This document shows positions 52,775 through 64,000 of a DNA stretch of 64,000 nucleotides, piece after piece. Where the stretch lies: assembly GCA_949987705.1 (NCBI GenBank), contig OX465283.1:75587720-75651719 (forward strand), read 5' to 3'. The DNA is from Thereva unica. Its lineage: Eukaryota; Arthropoda; Insecta; Diptera; Therevidae. The first letter of the stretch is position 1. Each line of letters opens with the position of its first letter. A model generated the notes under the pieces. It did not search any database. It worked only from the letters and a program-made list of their open reading frames with translations, and was not told the DNA's origin. The position numbers were made by a program, and so were the translations under genes.

Positions 52775-55385
52775 ATATCTTTAGTGCTAACCAAAACGGA
52801 TTTAACGCTTGCTTATTAAATTCGCGAAGCATTCGTTCGAAAATTGGCGAATTAAATGAAATTTTTATCAATTCAGGTACGCACGCTGTACTTATCACCG
52901 AAAGTTGGCTTAACCCCTCTATTTCTTCCTCTATGGTTGCAATTAATGGTTTTAAATTATTCCGTAATGATCGTCCAGGACGGATTGGTGGTGGTGTGCG
53001 AAAACCTCCAATGAAAAATCGTTGGATTTTCTAAGGGTCCGGGAATCGAATTCATTTGCATTGATATCTCTAATACTGCCGACAAACTTCTTCTTGTTTG
53101 TGTATATTCTCCCCCCGGCCTTTTTACCCCTGATAATGTAAAAGAACTTTGTGACACCCTTGATTGCTTATCTCGTGTTTACAAAAACATCTTTGTTGGC
53201 GGAGATTTTAACGTGAATTTATTAAAGAAGTCCTCCCTGCGAACCTTTTTTGGGCACACAATGAATTCACTGAGTTTGGAAGCTATCAACGTACTCCCTA
53301 CATACTTCAATTGCAGGGAACCCTCACTGCTCGACGTGTTTCTTTCCAATGATATTAACTCTATCACTTTTCTAAACCAAATTTCTCCTCCTAGTTACTT
53401 GGATCACGATATTTTATTCTTGTGCCACAGCTTTTCTGTTGATTCCTCTCAAGTGAAAACTCTGATTTATCGTGATTTCTCCAATGTTGATCGTGTTGAA
53501 CTCGTTCGCAGATGTTCTTCCCTTGCATGGGGAATGATTGACGTTGATGATAAAGTTGCTGAATTTGATAGGCTACTGCTCTGCTTATTCGATGAGTTCG
53601 TTCCTTTGAAGTGCAAAACTCTTACCGCCAAATCTAAACCTAAGAGAAGTTATTATGCTCGTAAGCTTGATCCTTCGTTGATTACCTTGAGGTTATTTCT
53701 GCACTAAAAACGGTTAGGTCACAAGCGACTGGTAGTAACAATATATCTCCTAGATTCCTAAATATGCTTATACATTGTCTCTTTCCGGTTGTGACCCACA
53801 TTTTCAACACATGCCTCACAGTTTCTAAGTTTCCATCGTCATGGAAACTTGCTTTAATCACACCTACTCATAAATTTCCATCCCCTGCCACCCCCGGGGA
53901 TTTCCGTCCCATCAGTATACTTCCTTTTTTGGCTAAGATTCTTGAAAAGCTTATTGCTGCCCAAATACTCGAGTTTTGTGTACGAATTAAACTCATTAAC
54001 GAATGGCAATCTGGCTTTCGCAAACGCCATAGCTGTGAAACCTCCTAAAAGTGACGTCTGATATTCGAAAGTCACTTGACCAACATCACATTTGCTGCTT
54101 ATTGTTGCTCGATTTCTCAAAAGCTTTTGATAGTATTAATCACGGTTTGCTTCTAAAAAACTCACCTCCCAAGCTAATTTTTCTTTTCCTGCCCTTAAAC
54201 TGATACATAGTTTCTTAACCAATCGTTCCCAGAAAGTTCTGCTCGGTAACAATTCTTCCTCAATTGCTGCTCTTCACGCTGGTATTCCCCAAGGCTCCAT
54301 CCTTGGTCCGTTTCTATTCGGGATTTTCATTAATGATCTTCCTTCTGTAGTCAAATATTCCAAGATTCACATGTATGCAGATGATGTTCAAATTTATATA
54401 TCTTCCCCAAAAGAATAATTCCTCAGTAGTTTGGAGAAACTTAACGCAGATCTGCAGCGTGTTTCCTTTTGGTCGACATTGAACCATCTACTACTTAATC
54501 CTCAGAAATCAAAATGCATGTTTCTCCCTCACTCCGCCTTTAACTGTCCTAATGTATCTGATATTGCTTTAAATGGAGTCCCCTCGCCCGCGTTGATAAA
54601 GTGAAAAATCTTGGTGTAATCTTGAATAGTAGTTTAGCATGTTGCGATCACATTAGCTTCATTGTTCAGAAAACCTATGGTTAGCTGTCGAAACTTAGGT
54701 TTCACTGTAGTTTGCTGACTAGCTCTCTGCGTATGAGTTCAATGAAAGCGTTACTTCTCCCCCACCTAATGCATGGCCTGTCTATTTTCCCTTCTCTTGA
54801 CTCTTCCTGCGCCCGTAAGCTTATCATTGCCTTCAACGACTGCGTACGATTTGTCCATAAACTTCGTCGTTATGATCATATATCTCCCTACTCTAATTCT
54901 ATCCGTGGTTGTTCTTTCACTGACTATCGGGAGTACAGACTCTTGCGTCTACTCCATGATATCCTGTATCACCGTAAACCGGCTTACCTTAACCAATTCG
55001 TAATACCCTCACAATCTCTCAGAAATAATAATTTAGTTATTCCACAATTTCGTACCTTGATTGGACAACGTTCTTTCTTTGTCTTCGCGGCGTTGTTTTG
55101 GAATTGTCTTCCAGTTGATCTCCAGCACATTGATTCAGCGGACATTTTTAAGAAGCGTCTTTTCCATCATATCTCTAACAGGGTTGTTTAAAGCGCAAAT
55201 TCGAGTTTTCTTTTATAGATTTTCTTTCTTTTAAGCTATTTATCTGTTATACTTTTTCAATTATGTGTTTTTTATGTATTTTTTTTTTATTTTATGTTTT
55301 TTTTTTATTACTCTTTCATATCCTCCTACCCTACCGATGTATTAATAAATGTACTAGTTATTAGATTCTATCTTGTGTACATGAT
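52775..55385 (+). pseudogene. LINE family A copy, broken
   Basis: In order: endonuclease start (LLNSRSIRSKIGELNEIF, ITESWLNP), frameshift, GGDFNVNLLKK, ISPPSYLDHDILFL as in the 11-kb copy, a deletion, then YYARKLDPSL. RT pieces in several frames follow: FPSSWKLALITPTHKFPSPA, GDFRPISILPFLAKILEKLI, LLLDFSKAFDSINH (motif A), GIPQGSILGPFLFGIFINDL (motif B) and MYADDVQIY (motif C). The C terminus (54712-55191) is open for 159 residues. The 3' UTR is T-rich and contains TTTTATGTATTTT. The LINE separates two parts of the foldback left arm, with an imperfect TCAATAT/TCAAATAT repeat at the junctions. Confidence 0.85.
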
Positions 55386-55775
55386 GTTCAAATATACCAT
55401 CATCTCAGAAGAAAATAATGAAATGTGGCCGGCATTGTCATCGTTCAACTCAGGTTCAATGATTGTATACTCGGACATCGAATTGAGATACTGCGGGCGC
55501 TGACAAGAGCCATACGCAACCGAACATGGCCATCTTACTTTTCTGCATTCACTAGTATGTCACTTCGTTACTTTTCAATTACATGGAAAAGGTAAGTTTT
55601 GTCAAACGTATAAGAATAATATTATTAAATATAGAGTGTTAGTGATCCAAATAAAGAGAATCCCGCTGGAAATTTTCCAGTTGCATTTTTTTAGGATTAT
55701 GTGTAACATGCAGAGTAGTAGGATAACAATGTTCCCTTGCGTATGACTTGTCGGAGCCTGTCGTGTCTCATTTCG

Positions 55776-55895
55776 ATGTCCGAGGATACAACCATTGAAG
55801 CTGAGCTCGATGATGATGACGCCGACCACATTTCGTTATTTTCCTCTGAGATGAGTATTGATGAAGATGACAATATGAAAGAAGTGGAAATATAA
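55776..55895 (+). CDS. 39-residue acidic ORF in foldback right arm
   Basis: ATG opens MSEDTTIEAELDDDDADHIS, then LFSSEMSIDEDDNMKEVEI and a stop. It is rich in Asp/Glu/Ser. The mirrored left arm (minus strand, about 55386-55480) encodes a diverged version (SEYTIIEPELNDDNAGHISL) that runs into the LINE. Acidic N-terminal tails occur in several insect transposase-derived proteins, but I cannot assign this one. Confidence 0.35.
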   Translation: MSEDTTIEAELDDDDADHISLFSSEMSIDEDDNMKEVEI

Positions 55896-56339
55896 GAGAT
55901 AGAGAGAATCAACAAAATTATTTCATACCTTGTAATCTGTGGATTAGGCCAACTGGGGATACCATCTAAAACCGGTGCTTCAACTCTACTTCAAAGGTGG
56001 TGAGGAAACGAATGCAATGCGATGCCCAAGCTTTCTCAGCAACATATCTCAAAAACTATTGATTCTACGTCAATTCTATTCAGGACATTTTTATGTAGAT
56101 TGATCTAATGAACAAACTTTACTCAACTAAAATTTACGTAAAGCCGATAATTTATGAGCTATTCGCGAAAAACTGATTTATGTGACCTTTGACCTCTAAT
56201 ATCTAAAGACGCGGACACGAGATTATTATGAGACTTTTGACACATTATATAGAATGCCAAAACAAAGGTTCATACCAAATTTCAGCTTATTACCTCGAAT
56301 TCCGAATTTGACCCCTTTTTTGCCTTATTTGACTGGACT

Positions 56340-59012
56340 GCCAGCGCAAAAGCGCTTTTGAAAAGCCAAAAACTAAAAAAATTAGCAGTATATATATGGA
56401 TGGTGGGAAAACTTAGGAGAAATGCTACATAAGCAAGGAAAAATCGAGAGCAGCGCAACAGGTGACCGGAAGGGAGGCGGAGGTGCCAAAATGTGGGTTT
56501 TGGGGGGTTTAACGTGTTTTTTTTACGATTTCTGGGAAAAGTAGACCTCGTTATCGTAACGTTAAATGTAAAAGTTGTAGATAATTAAAAAATCTAGTGT
56601 TTTCATCCAAACCTCACAACGTGGAGAAAAACGTCAAAAACCGATTTTTTATTTATCATTTTTAACTTTCACAAAAACGATTTTAATGAAATTTGTGGAA
56701 ATGTGGATTTTCATGTTTCGAAAAGCCCCAATTTTTTTTAAAGCATGTCTTTAGTTTTGTTTTTATGATTTTAATTTAAAAAAAGGCCCTATTTTCAATC
56801 AAAATAGTTGACGAACAAAATTTTGATTTTTAAATTTTTTAAGACGGCTTTTTTTGGTTGAATCCTCTTCTCTACGGATAGAGTGCCATATTTCCGCTTA
56901 GGTCTGGTCTTCACCTTGTTCACCTGGTAGTCAGGTACTTCCTGCACCACAGACTTTGCTGGCTGGTTAGCTCGATGTACTCCAAAAAATCCTTGACTAA
57001 AAAAAATTTGTGGTAAGAATAAGTTGATTCAGAACATTGATGTATCTACATATATGTATCTACTGAACGGCCGGTTCTTTTTCCATGGCCGAATCTAAAG
57101 TTACTTGGTCTTGCTAAATGTGCACGACAAGACTTTTTGCTCATCACTGAAAGAGTTTTGCCACTTAGTGATGAGCAGAAAGTCTTGCTATCTTGATCTT
57201 GGAGTCTTGTCTTCTCCTTGTCATGTCTTGCTTTGGTTTTGCTAAATGTGCAGGACCAGTCTTGCTCATCACTAGTCGACACTCGCATTTAAAAGGGCGA
57301 AAAGGCAATTGCAAAAAGGAAAACAACTAAAAATAATAAAAAAAACTATTAATTTTTGTGATTATTTTAGGCTTAGGCAGTCAAGTTTATTACTATAATT
57401 TTTAGTGCCCACTGAAAATCATTTCAGATAACACCATCTCCAGATTTAGCGTAAAATTATATGTAATTATATGAGGTACTTCATTTGATTATTGTTGACA
57501 TTATCGCGAAAACTACTGGAAAATGGGTGTTTATTTGTATTTTTAAGGGTGACGCCCATATACGCCCAAAAAACATGCAGGGAAAGAGTTTCAGAACGGT
57601 GTTATGTTTACATACCCAAACACGTGATTTGAATGGACCCATCATGTTATTCAGGTCAGAATGCAATATATAGTAGTAATATTCGTTTGAAGAATAGTGG
57701 AGCATATAATTGGTTACGTGGTCGGGGATGCTGCGGAGATGGCGATATACTTTACGTTTGCACTGTAGACCGTTTTATGGGTTCGGATATAATGACTTCG
57801 GAAGATTGCTCCAAATTCGAGCTGTTCTATTTAGACCCCGCACCATAAAGCTCAAATCACTGTTTCGATGCGCTGTTTGTTTCAAAACGCTCATTTCTCA
57901 TAATTTATGCCGCGGGGTACACAAACGAGCAATGAAACAGTTGCCATGTGACACGCCAACGAAACACACATCTAGAGCTCGATCGAAATCAATCAACATC
58001 TATAATAAACTCAGACCAACGGACGCGCTAGCCCGCGAACTCCATAATCTGCCATTGGAGAAAGTGATCTAAGATTCGCGTATGGCAGTACGAGGGCAAT
58101 TCTTCGCGTGGCCAAACCAGAAAGCATTGGCTTTATTTTAAAAACATTAAGAGCGGAAAAACATTTATCATTTGAGAATAGAAGCTATTTTTTTGTAATG
58201 ACTGGCCTATTTAGTAATCAGTGTGCTTTCGAGCTTTGGCCTCCTTCAGTTTTCCCCTCCAACCTTCTCGGTCACTGGCGAGAGTCCTCCAATTTCATAG
58301 GCCCAACATTGGTTTATCAGTAGAAACTGAACACAATAGTTGCAAAACAACGTATAATAAAGCGTCTTGCTAGCTGCCTTTTACGTTTTTTAAGCACTTG
58401 TTTACTTCCTGTGCATATCCGGCGTGGTGTGGAGGTGTTATAATTTAATAACTAATTGAATTAGCACATTACTGGATCGCGGCGGCGCCCTTTGGGACAT
58501 GGCGCCCTCGGGCGGACGCCTGGGTTCGCCCACCCCTAAAGCCGGTACTGTAAACTGAACTGTGCTTTCTGAGTTATCGGACCGGTAAAAGTGCTTTTGT
58601 ACAAAATTTTGTATCTAAGGAGCCCGATGAGAAAGCCATACCACTCCGAAAAGGATAAAAAAGAAGAACAATACAAAGGGCGCCTTCTAAGCAGAGGGCA
58701 ATCTATCAAGAGGGGAACAGCTCGTTGAACAGTATCTGGTTGCCCAGAACACGTACGTCCTAATCATTTGAAATCGTCCAAAAATTACGTGAGGCGATTT
58801 TTCGACCCCCTCTGCCGATGGTAAGATACCGTGAGATTTGGCTCGCCCCCTCCCTCTCACCCCTAATCAAACGTGACATTTTTCAAAATTTAGGCATACC
58901 TAAGGCCCCCTTTCATAGGTCGATGGCAGACCGTGACCTGAAAGTTTTCCGATTGAAGCGAAGTATGTGAAAGAAAAGAAAACTGACAAAAATCTTTATA
59001 TATGTGGGCATT
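56340..59012. other. No gene recognised; scattered repeats
   Basis: Contains a TGCTCATCACT..AGTGATGAGCA hairpin at about 57148-57172, a block at 57550-57640 shared with 18.6 kb, and a hAT-like terminus GGTTCGCCCACCCCTAAAGC followed by CGGTACTG at about 58522-58551. Open frames at 57633-58072 have no family match. Confidence 0.4.
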
Positions 59013-59015
59013 AGT

Positions 59016-59175
59016 CGTCAGCTTGTGCCTGAAGATCTGGGGTGGTAGTACGTAAGTTGTTTCAATCGACCTATTTATTTACAAATTTTTGTAACACTTG
59101 AGTTGTATGAAGAAGTCGACTGAAACAACTTACCTGCTATCACCTCAGACCTTCTATTCAGTCTCAAGCCGTCAA
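59016..59175. repeat. Small foldback (~55-bp arms)
   Basis: GTAAGTTGTTTCAATCGAC and GTCGACTGAAACAACTTAC are inverted around a ~45-bp loop, and the pairing extends outward through GGTG.TAG and GACGGCTTGAG.CTGAA with mismatches. Confidence 0.65.
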
Positions 59176-59452
59176 TTTACGGCACGAATTCAAGCCGTAT
59201 CAACTCGAAACTGAAAGCAAGTGGCGAACTAGGCACGAAAACCATCCACATTAGGGTTCGCGCTTGTTCACGGGTGTTCATGGCGTGAGTCCGGAGCAGC
59301 CTTGAGGCACAAACAGATAGGTGCGGAGGCGGCGATAAGTAGTGGCTGCTTGCGAGAGAATTTCCCATACATTTAATTTCTCCGCGCCGGCTTCGTATTG
59401 TGTCAACAAATATGGTGGTCCGCGTATTTTAAAGGTTTTTCCAATCACCCAT

Positions 59453-61258
59453 CTTTTTTTTTTTTTTATGTGGCAGTGCTAAACTCAGGAATCACCCTTT
59501 GTACTACCAGTCCGTCATGTCGTTTGTCACGTCATGGTGCAATGTCTAGCAGCAAGCTTAGTACGGGGGGGGGAATAGGTTAAGGGTTATGGGGGAGTGG
59601 GGGGAATAGGTTAAGGGTTATGGGGGTGTGAAGGGGTGTTGAAGAAGGTGGCGATGAACCGCGCGTTTGAACTCTTGGATGTTGTAGGAGCTCGGAAATA
59701 CTGACTGCGAGAGATTATTCCACAGTCGAGTTGTTCTATTAACAAACGAATTCATATCTTGTTGAGTGCGTGAAAGGGGTAGTTGCAGGTGAAGGGAATG
59801 AGACGAGTGGGCTAATCTGGTGTTGCGGGTATAAGATTGCCGTGGAGGCAGGAGAGCGTTTAACTCGGAGGAACAGTCGCTATGATAGTAGCGATAAAAT
59901 TTTGTCAGTGCTGCTACATTCCTACGGTGGCTTAAGGGGTCGATGGTGGAGCAGGCGGTGTCGTCATCAATTAACTTGAGTGCCCTTTTTTGCACCTTAT
60001 CTAACCATGCTAAGGTGGTTATTGGGGCGCCGCCCCAAACGAGGGAGTTATATTCGAGAAGAGGCCGAATGTAGGATTTATAAATAACAGCACGGGCCGA
60101 TGGCTGGAGGAGGAACTTGCACCTCTTAAGAAATCCCAGGCACTGGGATGCTTGTTTGGCAATTTGGAATATGTGGTCATTCCATCGCAAGTCTTTGGCT
60201 AATGTCACGCCTAAGATGTGTAAGGATGGGTCGGCCATTAGTTGGACTTTATCCACTTTCAAGGGTGAAGAGGTGTTGAACTTCTTTTTGGAGATAAGAC
60301 AGTACTTGGTTTTGTCGGGGTTGAATTCAACACGATTCTTCTTTCCCCACTCTAGAATGAGTTTAATGTCGTTATTAATCGACTTGGACATTAGTTCGCG
60401 ATCATCAAGACAGGATCTGGCATGAGTCTGTCTTGTATTGAAGCTGTACGAGTACCGTAGAGTACCGTCGTCAGCGAAGCTGAGAAGTGGGTTGGAGGGG
60501 ATTGAAAGAAGGTCATTTATAAAGATGAGAAATAGGGCCGGTGATAAGATTGACCCCTGGGGGACCCCCGCAGAGATCGGATGGGATGCGGATTTGACGC
60601 CATCCAATACTACTTTGATTGAACGGCCAGAAAGGAAGTTCTCGATCCACTTCTGTAGAAGTGAGTCGACTCCGATAGCTTTGAGTTTAGCTAACAGGGC
60701 TGGGTGCCAAACTCTATCGAAAGCCTTGGAGATATCTAGAGCAACCAGACTAGATTCACCGGATCCATGCAGACTACGGCTGAGGTGTTCTGTAAGACAG
60801 ACTAAAAGATCGCCAGTGGATCTTTTTTGTCGGAAGCCATACTGTCTGTCGTTTATGAGTAGGTTGGATTCTAGATATCCCATAAGTTTCTTGTTGATTA
60901 TTGTCTCCATTTTTTTGGAGAGAATAGAAGTAATTGCTATTGGGCGGTAGTTAGAGGGGTCGCTGGAGTCACCTTTTTTCGGTATGGGCTGAACATGGGC
61001 AAGTTTCCAAGAGTCGGGATAAACTTCGGAGAAATATGACAGGGAAAATAATTTGCGCAGAGGTTTAGCCAAAGGTGAGGCACATTGTTTTAAGACGATA
61101 GGGGGTATATTATCGGGTCCAGTGGATTTGTTGACATCGAGCTCCTTGAGGCACCTGTACACCTCGCGAGTCGTGAAGAAAACCCTGTCCATTAAATGAG
61201 CGCTGTGCTCGAGGACCGGGGGTAGCGTATCATTTTGGGGTAGAGAAATCCGTATCCC
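59453..61258 (-). mobile_element. LINE family B, 5'-truncated
   Basis: The minus-strand element ends in CTGCCACAT followed by a poly-A run at about 59455-59469. Its 5' end lies near 61258, inside the region just before RT. It holds an open RT frame and a short 3' UTR that includes a duplicated GGGGGAATAGGTTAAGGGTT segment (plus-strand view, 59570-59625). No target duplication could be confirmed. Confidence 0.88.
59618..61192 (-). CDS. LINE family B reverse transcriptase (5'-truncated ORF2)
   Basis: 524 residues from the first Met, and in frame for about 20 more upstream. Residues 1-30 (LKELDVNKSTGPDNIPPIVL) begin the RT. VQPIPKKGDSSDPSNYRPIA is near 65; YGFRQKRST near 115; ALDISKAFDRVWH near 150 (motif A); SAGVPQGSILSPALF near 205 (motif B); LSFADDGTL near 240 (motif C, both Asp present). 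A C-terminal domain runs to HRHLLQHPFTPP. There is no stop or frameshift. The endonuclease and ORF1 are missing. An older copy lies at 5.5-6.2 kb. Confidence 0.9.
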   Translation of the reverse strand: MDRVFFTTREVYRCLKELDVNKSTGPDNIPPIVLKQCASPLAKPLRKLFSLSYFSEVYPDSWKLAHVQPIPKKGDSSDPSNYRPIAITSILSKKMETIINKKLMGYLESNLLINDRQYGFRQKRSTGDLLVCLTEHLSRSLHGSGESSLVALDISKAFDRVWHPALLAKLKAIGVDSLLQKWIENFLSGRSIKVVLDGVKSASHPISAGVPQGSILSPALFLIFINDLLSIPSNPLLSFADDGTLRYSYSFNTRQTHARSCLDDRELMSKSINNDIKLILEWGKKNRVEFNPDKTKYCLISKKKFNTSSPLKVDKVQLMADPSLHILGVTLAKDLRWNDHIFQIAKQASQCLGFLKRCKFLLQPSARAVIYKSYIRPLLEYNSLVWGGAPITTLAWLDKVQKRALKLIDDDTACSTIDPLSHRRNVAALTKFYRYYHSDCSSELNALLPPRQSYTRNTRLAHSSHSLHLQLPLSRTQQDMNSFVNRTTRLWNNLSQSVFPSSYNIQEFKRAVHRHLLQHPFTPP

Positions 61259-64000
61259 TTACTGAGTATTGTGTGGCCTTCTTATCGATTGCCTCCCCCC
61301 TAAATGCCTCGCGTAATTAATGGACGACCCGTTTGGAAAAAATATTAAAACTTTCGTAAAGACGTTTGTATAGAAACATCACGGCAGAAACAGCGATTGG
61401 ATGTCATGTTAGCAAACACCTTCCAAAAGGGCGTAAGTAATTCAATGGCCAAGGCCCTGTGGTGGGGCTTTGTTTTTTACGTGGAATACTAGTGCCCAGA
61501 AGTAATTACGTTTGTAGGTACTGTTGATAGAAAAGTCGAGTGCAATTTTGGCCTTTTTGACAAAAATTTACAGCTTCAACTTCCTTTTATCCAAAAAAAT
61601 ACATTATGTAGTTTTTAAAATTGGAAAGTTTGCTATGAAATATGTCTAGATCATTTTAATGTCCTTTCCTTTAGTTTTTAAGATGTTAACAATGCCAAAA
61701 TGCCAGTACTTATGCCAAAATTAACAAATAAAGGAAATTACATATATTATAATATTTGTGGACCAGTACTACTAACTATTATTACTGGTAATAGCATCAC
61801 AATTAATAAAACAATATTATTTTCAGCTCGATTCCCGAATATTGTAGTAAGTTTTTATTACAATTATTATCATCAAAGTACTTAAACCATAATTACTTTT
61901 TATTGATAGAAAATCACACAAACGCTTTTGGCCAACTTTCAACTTCTTAGACAAATCAATGTCGTTTGTCCAAGGAAACAATTGAAATCGCTGAGTTAAT
62001 CATAAAAATAATAGACTTGTTTAACAAGGCCTTGTAATATTACCAATAGCAATTCCTGTCCAAGTATTCACCTCTAACTACCTTCGATACTTGCTTTGAT
62101 CTAATTAAATTACAATTAGAAATTTAATACTTGAAAGATTTGTCGCAGTTGAAAAAAAAATAATATTCTCGTCTCACCACAAAATGTAACTAATATCCTC
62201 TATTTAGTTTTGTATCTCGTTTCTATCTGGACCATTTAAAGGGCAAATAATCGAGGTCATCGCCAACGAACGAAAGGTTAATCCTTCCCCGTCTCGAGTA
62301 ACATTGAAACATCCATAGTAAACTTGGCGCAACAGCACAGACAGACAGCACTTAAAGATCTTGATATAAACAAGATGGCTCTGGGCACATCAATTAAAAT
62401 TTTATTTTTAAATTTTTTTCTGATCTTACAACATTGGAGAACTACACACTTTTCACATATCACAAACAATTCCACTACGCGTCGACGTAACGTAAACAAA
62501 CTATCTCAAGAATTAGAAGATTTCTCAATTAAAACTTAACAAGATGCCGAACACCTGGTCAAGAACACGGTACAATTTTTTACCTGTGTTGTAATGACCA
62601 ACGGTTTTCGTTTACACTGTAACACATTCGCGATAGCGAGTTCCCCGTTACAAGGCGATCATTAAGATTTTTACCTTCTCGTTACCTGTGGCCGAATTAT
62701 TGTTCTGCCTCGGTGCTGTATGGCATATCAATCAGAAGCGCGTATAAAACACTAAAAACGCACTTTAGAAGGCGAATTCGACTCGAGGGCATCTAGAAGC
62801 AGCTAGCAAAGCTTTTATTGGCCACAAGATTGATTAACGCTCAATAAGCCGCGACTTCTCGCGAAGTACTCGCAAACAGTCCAAGAAACCGGCGGTCACT
62901 AGCAGAATCGAGAACGCCTTAAGTTCGACTTAAGCTTCAGTAACGACTTTTCTACTGTGCTTGCACTTAGCCGAGTCTTGGCTGACGCTATCCTATAGCT
63001 CGTCGGCATAGTACGTACCGATGGTGGACGTGGATTGTATTGCAGGGTACAAAGAGCGAAAACCATGCACCGTAAATACAGTGACGTCGTGAATATGATT
63101 CCATACATGCTGAGCCTTAAGTACTCATTTTACACGTGCTACATTCGTATACGGTTCTTCCGCCGCTGTGCCGCAGCTTTGGCTCCGAATACCGCGTGCC
63201 GAACGGGCCGCTTGTTTCGAGCATAAAGAGCCTCTCCAGCTTCAATTCACGTCCGCAACAATCACGCCACATACGTTTTCTCGCTGGATGGAAAAACATA
63301 ACAGCACCAGGCGACGCCGACGACCTCTCGAGTCCCCTGCTATGCTTATGCTAGACACAGCATATAATAGCTGCCCTCATACTTCGCCGGATTCACACTG
63401 TAACGTACTACGGCTACGGCAGAGGCGGTATGATGCTACGATGCTCTGCTGCTATGCTGCAGCCGATGCTGGGCTGGGGCTGTGTGAGTTCTGCTCTTTG
63501 TAGTTTTGCTGCTTTGGTTTCTTTCAAGTTTTTATTCTTTTATGTTTCTCGGAGATGAAATGCGATAAAATTAAAAATAATTTCCCCAGATGGAAAATAT
63601 CGACATGTTCCTCGGCGAGTGAGCACACCACGCAAAAAGGGAGACGCTGTGCAGCGTGGCGCCTATACAAACAGCAACTCTATACACAAGGTTAAATATG
63701 GAATAATTACATAATGACTAGTGGGTGATACTCAACTAAAGAGTTGACGTTTAAAGATGCGTTCAACATGTTTAAGAAGGAAGATATAGGTTAATTCGCT
63801 GGGTTAGTGCTGCTCCCGAAATGGAATCTTGGCAATTTGGTGGAATTTGGCAGACCCACAAGAATTTAGTAAAAATAATGTAACACTTCACATGTAAGTA
63901 TATGCATTTTATGAAGCATATAAGCCTGTTGAAAGAAAGCAGAAGTTCCAGTTGAAGTAGGTCATTTGCATCGAGTGTGGCCAATTCAAAATCCAAAGTT
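61259..64000. other. No recognised feature
   Basis: Unlike the rest, the segment 62620-63500 has a higher GC content and few obvious repeats, but no frame on either strand gives a domain I recognise. It might be host regulatory or unique DNA. Confidence 0.35.

Larger units (their letters stand above)
52309..56339. mobile_element. Large foldback element split by a LINE
   Basis: The left arm runs 52309-52785 and resumes at about 55386-55560. The right arm is its inverted copy at about 55690-56339. Shared blocks include AGTCCAGTCAAAT at both tips, the CGTGTCCGCGTCTTTAGATA/TATCTAAAGACGCGGACACG pair, GTTCATTAGAT and ATTGTCATCTTCATC. Without the LINE the element is about 1.4 kb, with ~650-bp arms and a loop of about 130 bp. 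Both arms carry the acidic ORF described separately. Confidence 0.85.

Noticed and set aside
59570..59625. Telomere-like GGTTAAGGGTTATGGGGG repeats
   Set aside because: Only two copies, located in the 3' UTR of a LINE.
60438..60950. Plus-strand ORF of 170 codons
   Set aside because: Antisense to the family B RT, whose motifs explain the open frame.

Overview
This 64 kb window looks like transposon-saturated intergenic DNA from an animal, most likely an insect. That placement is inferred from the repertoire: jockey/CR1/R1-type LINEs, a short-LTR Gypsy element, a BEL/Pao element, IR/DR Tc1, pogo-type and hAT elements, a Helitron and large foldback elements. The sequence is AT-rich. I found no convincing host gene, no rRNA and no bona fide tRNA. 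Almost everything recognisable is mobile DNA, and much of it is nested so that the order of insertion can be read.

Layout. 0-8.6 kb: decayed LINE pieces, a pogo-type MITE and a second MITE. 8.6-16.5 kb: a short hAT deletion derivative (perfect 8-bp target duplication) split by a 7.4-kb minus-strand Helitron. The Helitron carries a LINE (family A: ORF1 plus the endonuclease half of ORF2) flanked by a 7-bp and a 9-bp satellite, an endonuclease-like ORF and a 400-bp MITE. 17.0-21.2 kb: an ATGAC-motif element and a 1.87-kb Tc1 element with IR/DR ends and a dead transposase, itself carrying a MITE. 22.5-26.0 kb: a patchwork of LINE pieces. 26.7-30.5 kb: a minus-strand Gypsy element with LTRs identical by eye, a flawless TAAGG duplication, a frameshifted pol and a deleted integrase core.

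33.4-40.6 kb is a four-layer nest. An RTE/craniofacial-like LINE (family C) is split by a CR1-like LINE (family D). Family D ORF1 is split by a BEL element with GAAGG target duplications. The BEL LTR is split by a 666-bp near-perfect palindrome. 41-49 kb: small MITEs, a 110-bp tandem repeat, a 1.9-kb foldback element with about 450-bp arms and an exon-like core, and a tRNA-derived SINE. 52.3-56.3 kb: a second large foldback whose arms encode an acidic peptide; a family A LINE split one arm. 59.4-61.3 kb: a 5'-truncated but open-reading family B LINE on the minus strand. The last 2.7 kb shows nothing I recognise.

The LINE ORFs would encode nucleic-acid-binding ORF1 proteins and endonuclease/reverse transcriptase (target-primed reverse transcription). 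Gypsy and BEL remnants encode Gag and Pol pieces. The MITEs and foldbacks would depend on transposases supplied elsewhere. The best-preserved ORFs are family D ORF2 (36.9-39.5 kb), family B RT (59.6-61.2 kb), family A ORF1 (9.7-10.7 kb) and the Gypsy gag-pol. LINE family letters A-D are labels used only here.
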